5,478 nt of DNA, taken from contig DBBD01000079.1 in NCBI GenBank assembly GCA_002292015.1, forward strand, positions 1-5,478. Reading direction: 5' to 3'. Below are positions 5,416-5,478 of this stretch, piece after piece. The stretch is from Firmicutes bacterium UBA993 (lineage in GTDB: Bacteria > Bacillota > Dethiobacteria > DTU022). The position numbers and the translations under genes were made by a program. Below the pieces are notes generated by a model. The model did no database searches, had not been told where the DNA came from, and saw nothing but the letters and a program-made list of their open reading frames with translations. Within the stretch, counting starts at the first letter, position 1. Each line of letters opens with the position of its first letter.

Positions 5416-5472
5416 GTTCAGGACCTAGTGGGTGTAACGCCCGTGGAGGTTCAAGTCCTCTCGCTCGCACCA
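5386..5472 (+). tRNA. tRNA-Leu (anticodon CAG)
   Basis: A full class II cloverleaf reads from 5386. The acceptor arms GCGAGCG (5386-5392) and CGCTCGC (5462-5468) pair perfectly. The anticodon stem CTAGG (5412-5416)/CCTAG (5424-5428) frames the loop TTCAGGA, with anticodon CAG at 5419-5421, reading Leu CUG. The long variable arm (TGGGTGTAACGCCCG, from 5429) is typical of tRNA-Leu. GGTTCAAGTCC carries the T-loop. Discriminator A (5469) and an encoded CCA (5470-5472) complete it. Its first 30 bases overlap the 3' end of the kinase reading frame. Only six bases follow, so no terminator or further tRNA can be seen. Confidence 0.97.
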
Positions 5473-5478
5473 TTGTAT

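Noticed and set aside
5386..5478. tRNA-Leu as an integration (attachment) site
   Set aside because: tRNA genes are common integration targets, but only six bases follow and no integrase or repeated tRNA end is visible.

Overview
The window looks like ordinary chromosome from an anaerobic bacterium, most likely a clostridial Firmicute of the Peptococcaceae or Syntrophomonadaceae kind. This rests on the ferredoxin family present, sigma-A promoters very close to consensus, GGAGG-type ribosome binding sites, a tRNA with an encoded CCA end, and a base composition near half G+C. The taxonomic guess is inference. No mobile element, CRISPR array or rRNA is visible.

Left part (1-2025), an iron-sulfur/redox module. 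A perfect-stem terminator (11-37) closes an upstream unit. A promoter (40-68) then drives two genes: a small Cys-rich zinc-ribbon-like protein (110-700) and a two-cluster ferredoxin-like protein with a Cys-rich C-terminal domain (759-1496). Facing them is an Rrf2-family regulator (1543-1956, minus strand) with three cysteines spaced like those that hold an Fe-S cluster in IscR, NsrR and RirA. Its promoter (1997-2025) and that of the two-gene unit both carry the same operator-like palindrome, TAACTAA-N-TTAGTTA, two bases downstream of identical TATAAT -10 boxes. The simplest reading is that the regulator controls both itself and the ferredoxin unit.

Right part (2078-5415), a membrane module. 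Two overlapping consensus promoters lead into a long-form NfeD membrane serine protease (2162-3517), a slipin/stomatin-like SPFH protein (3558-4361) and a YegS/BmrU-type lipid kinase (4384-5415). NfeD and slipin are the classic stomatin operon pair. The lipid kinase, 22 bases further on, suggests a link to membrane lipid composition.

Right end. A tRNA-Leu(CAG) gene (5386-5472) with its own near-consensus promoter overlaps the 3' end of the lipid kinase reading frame, which ends inside the tRNA. The last ~40 codons of the kinase therefore look like read-through into what would normally be an intergenic region.

The most interesting points are the shared operator, the uncharacterised Cys-rich protein/ferredoxin pair, the lipid kinase in a stomatin operon, and the CDS/tRNA overlap.
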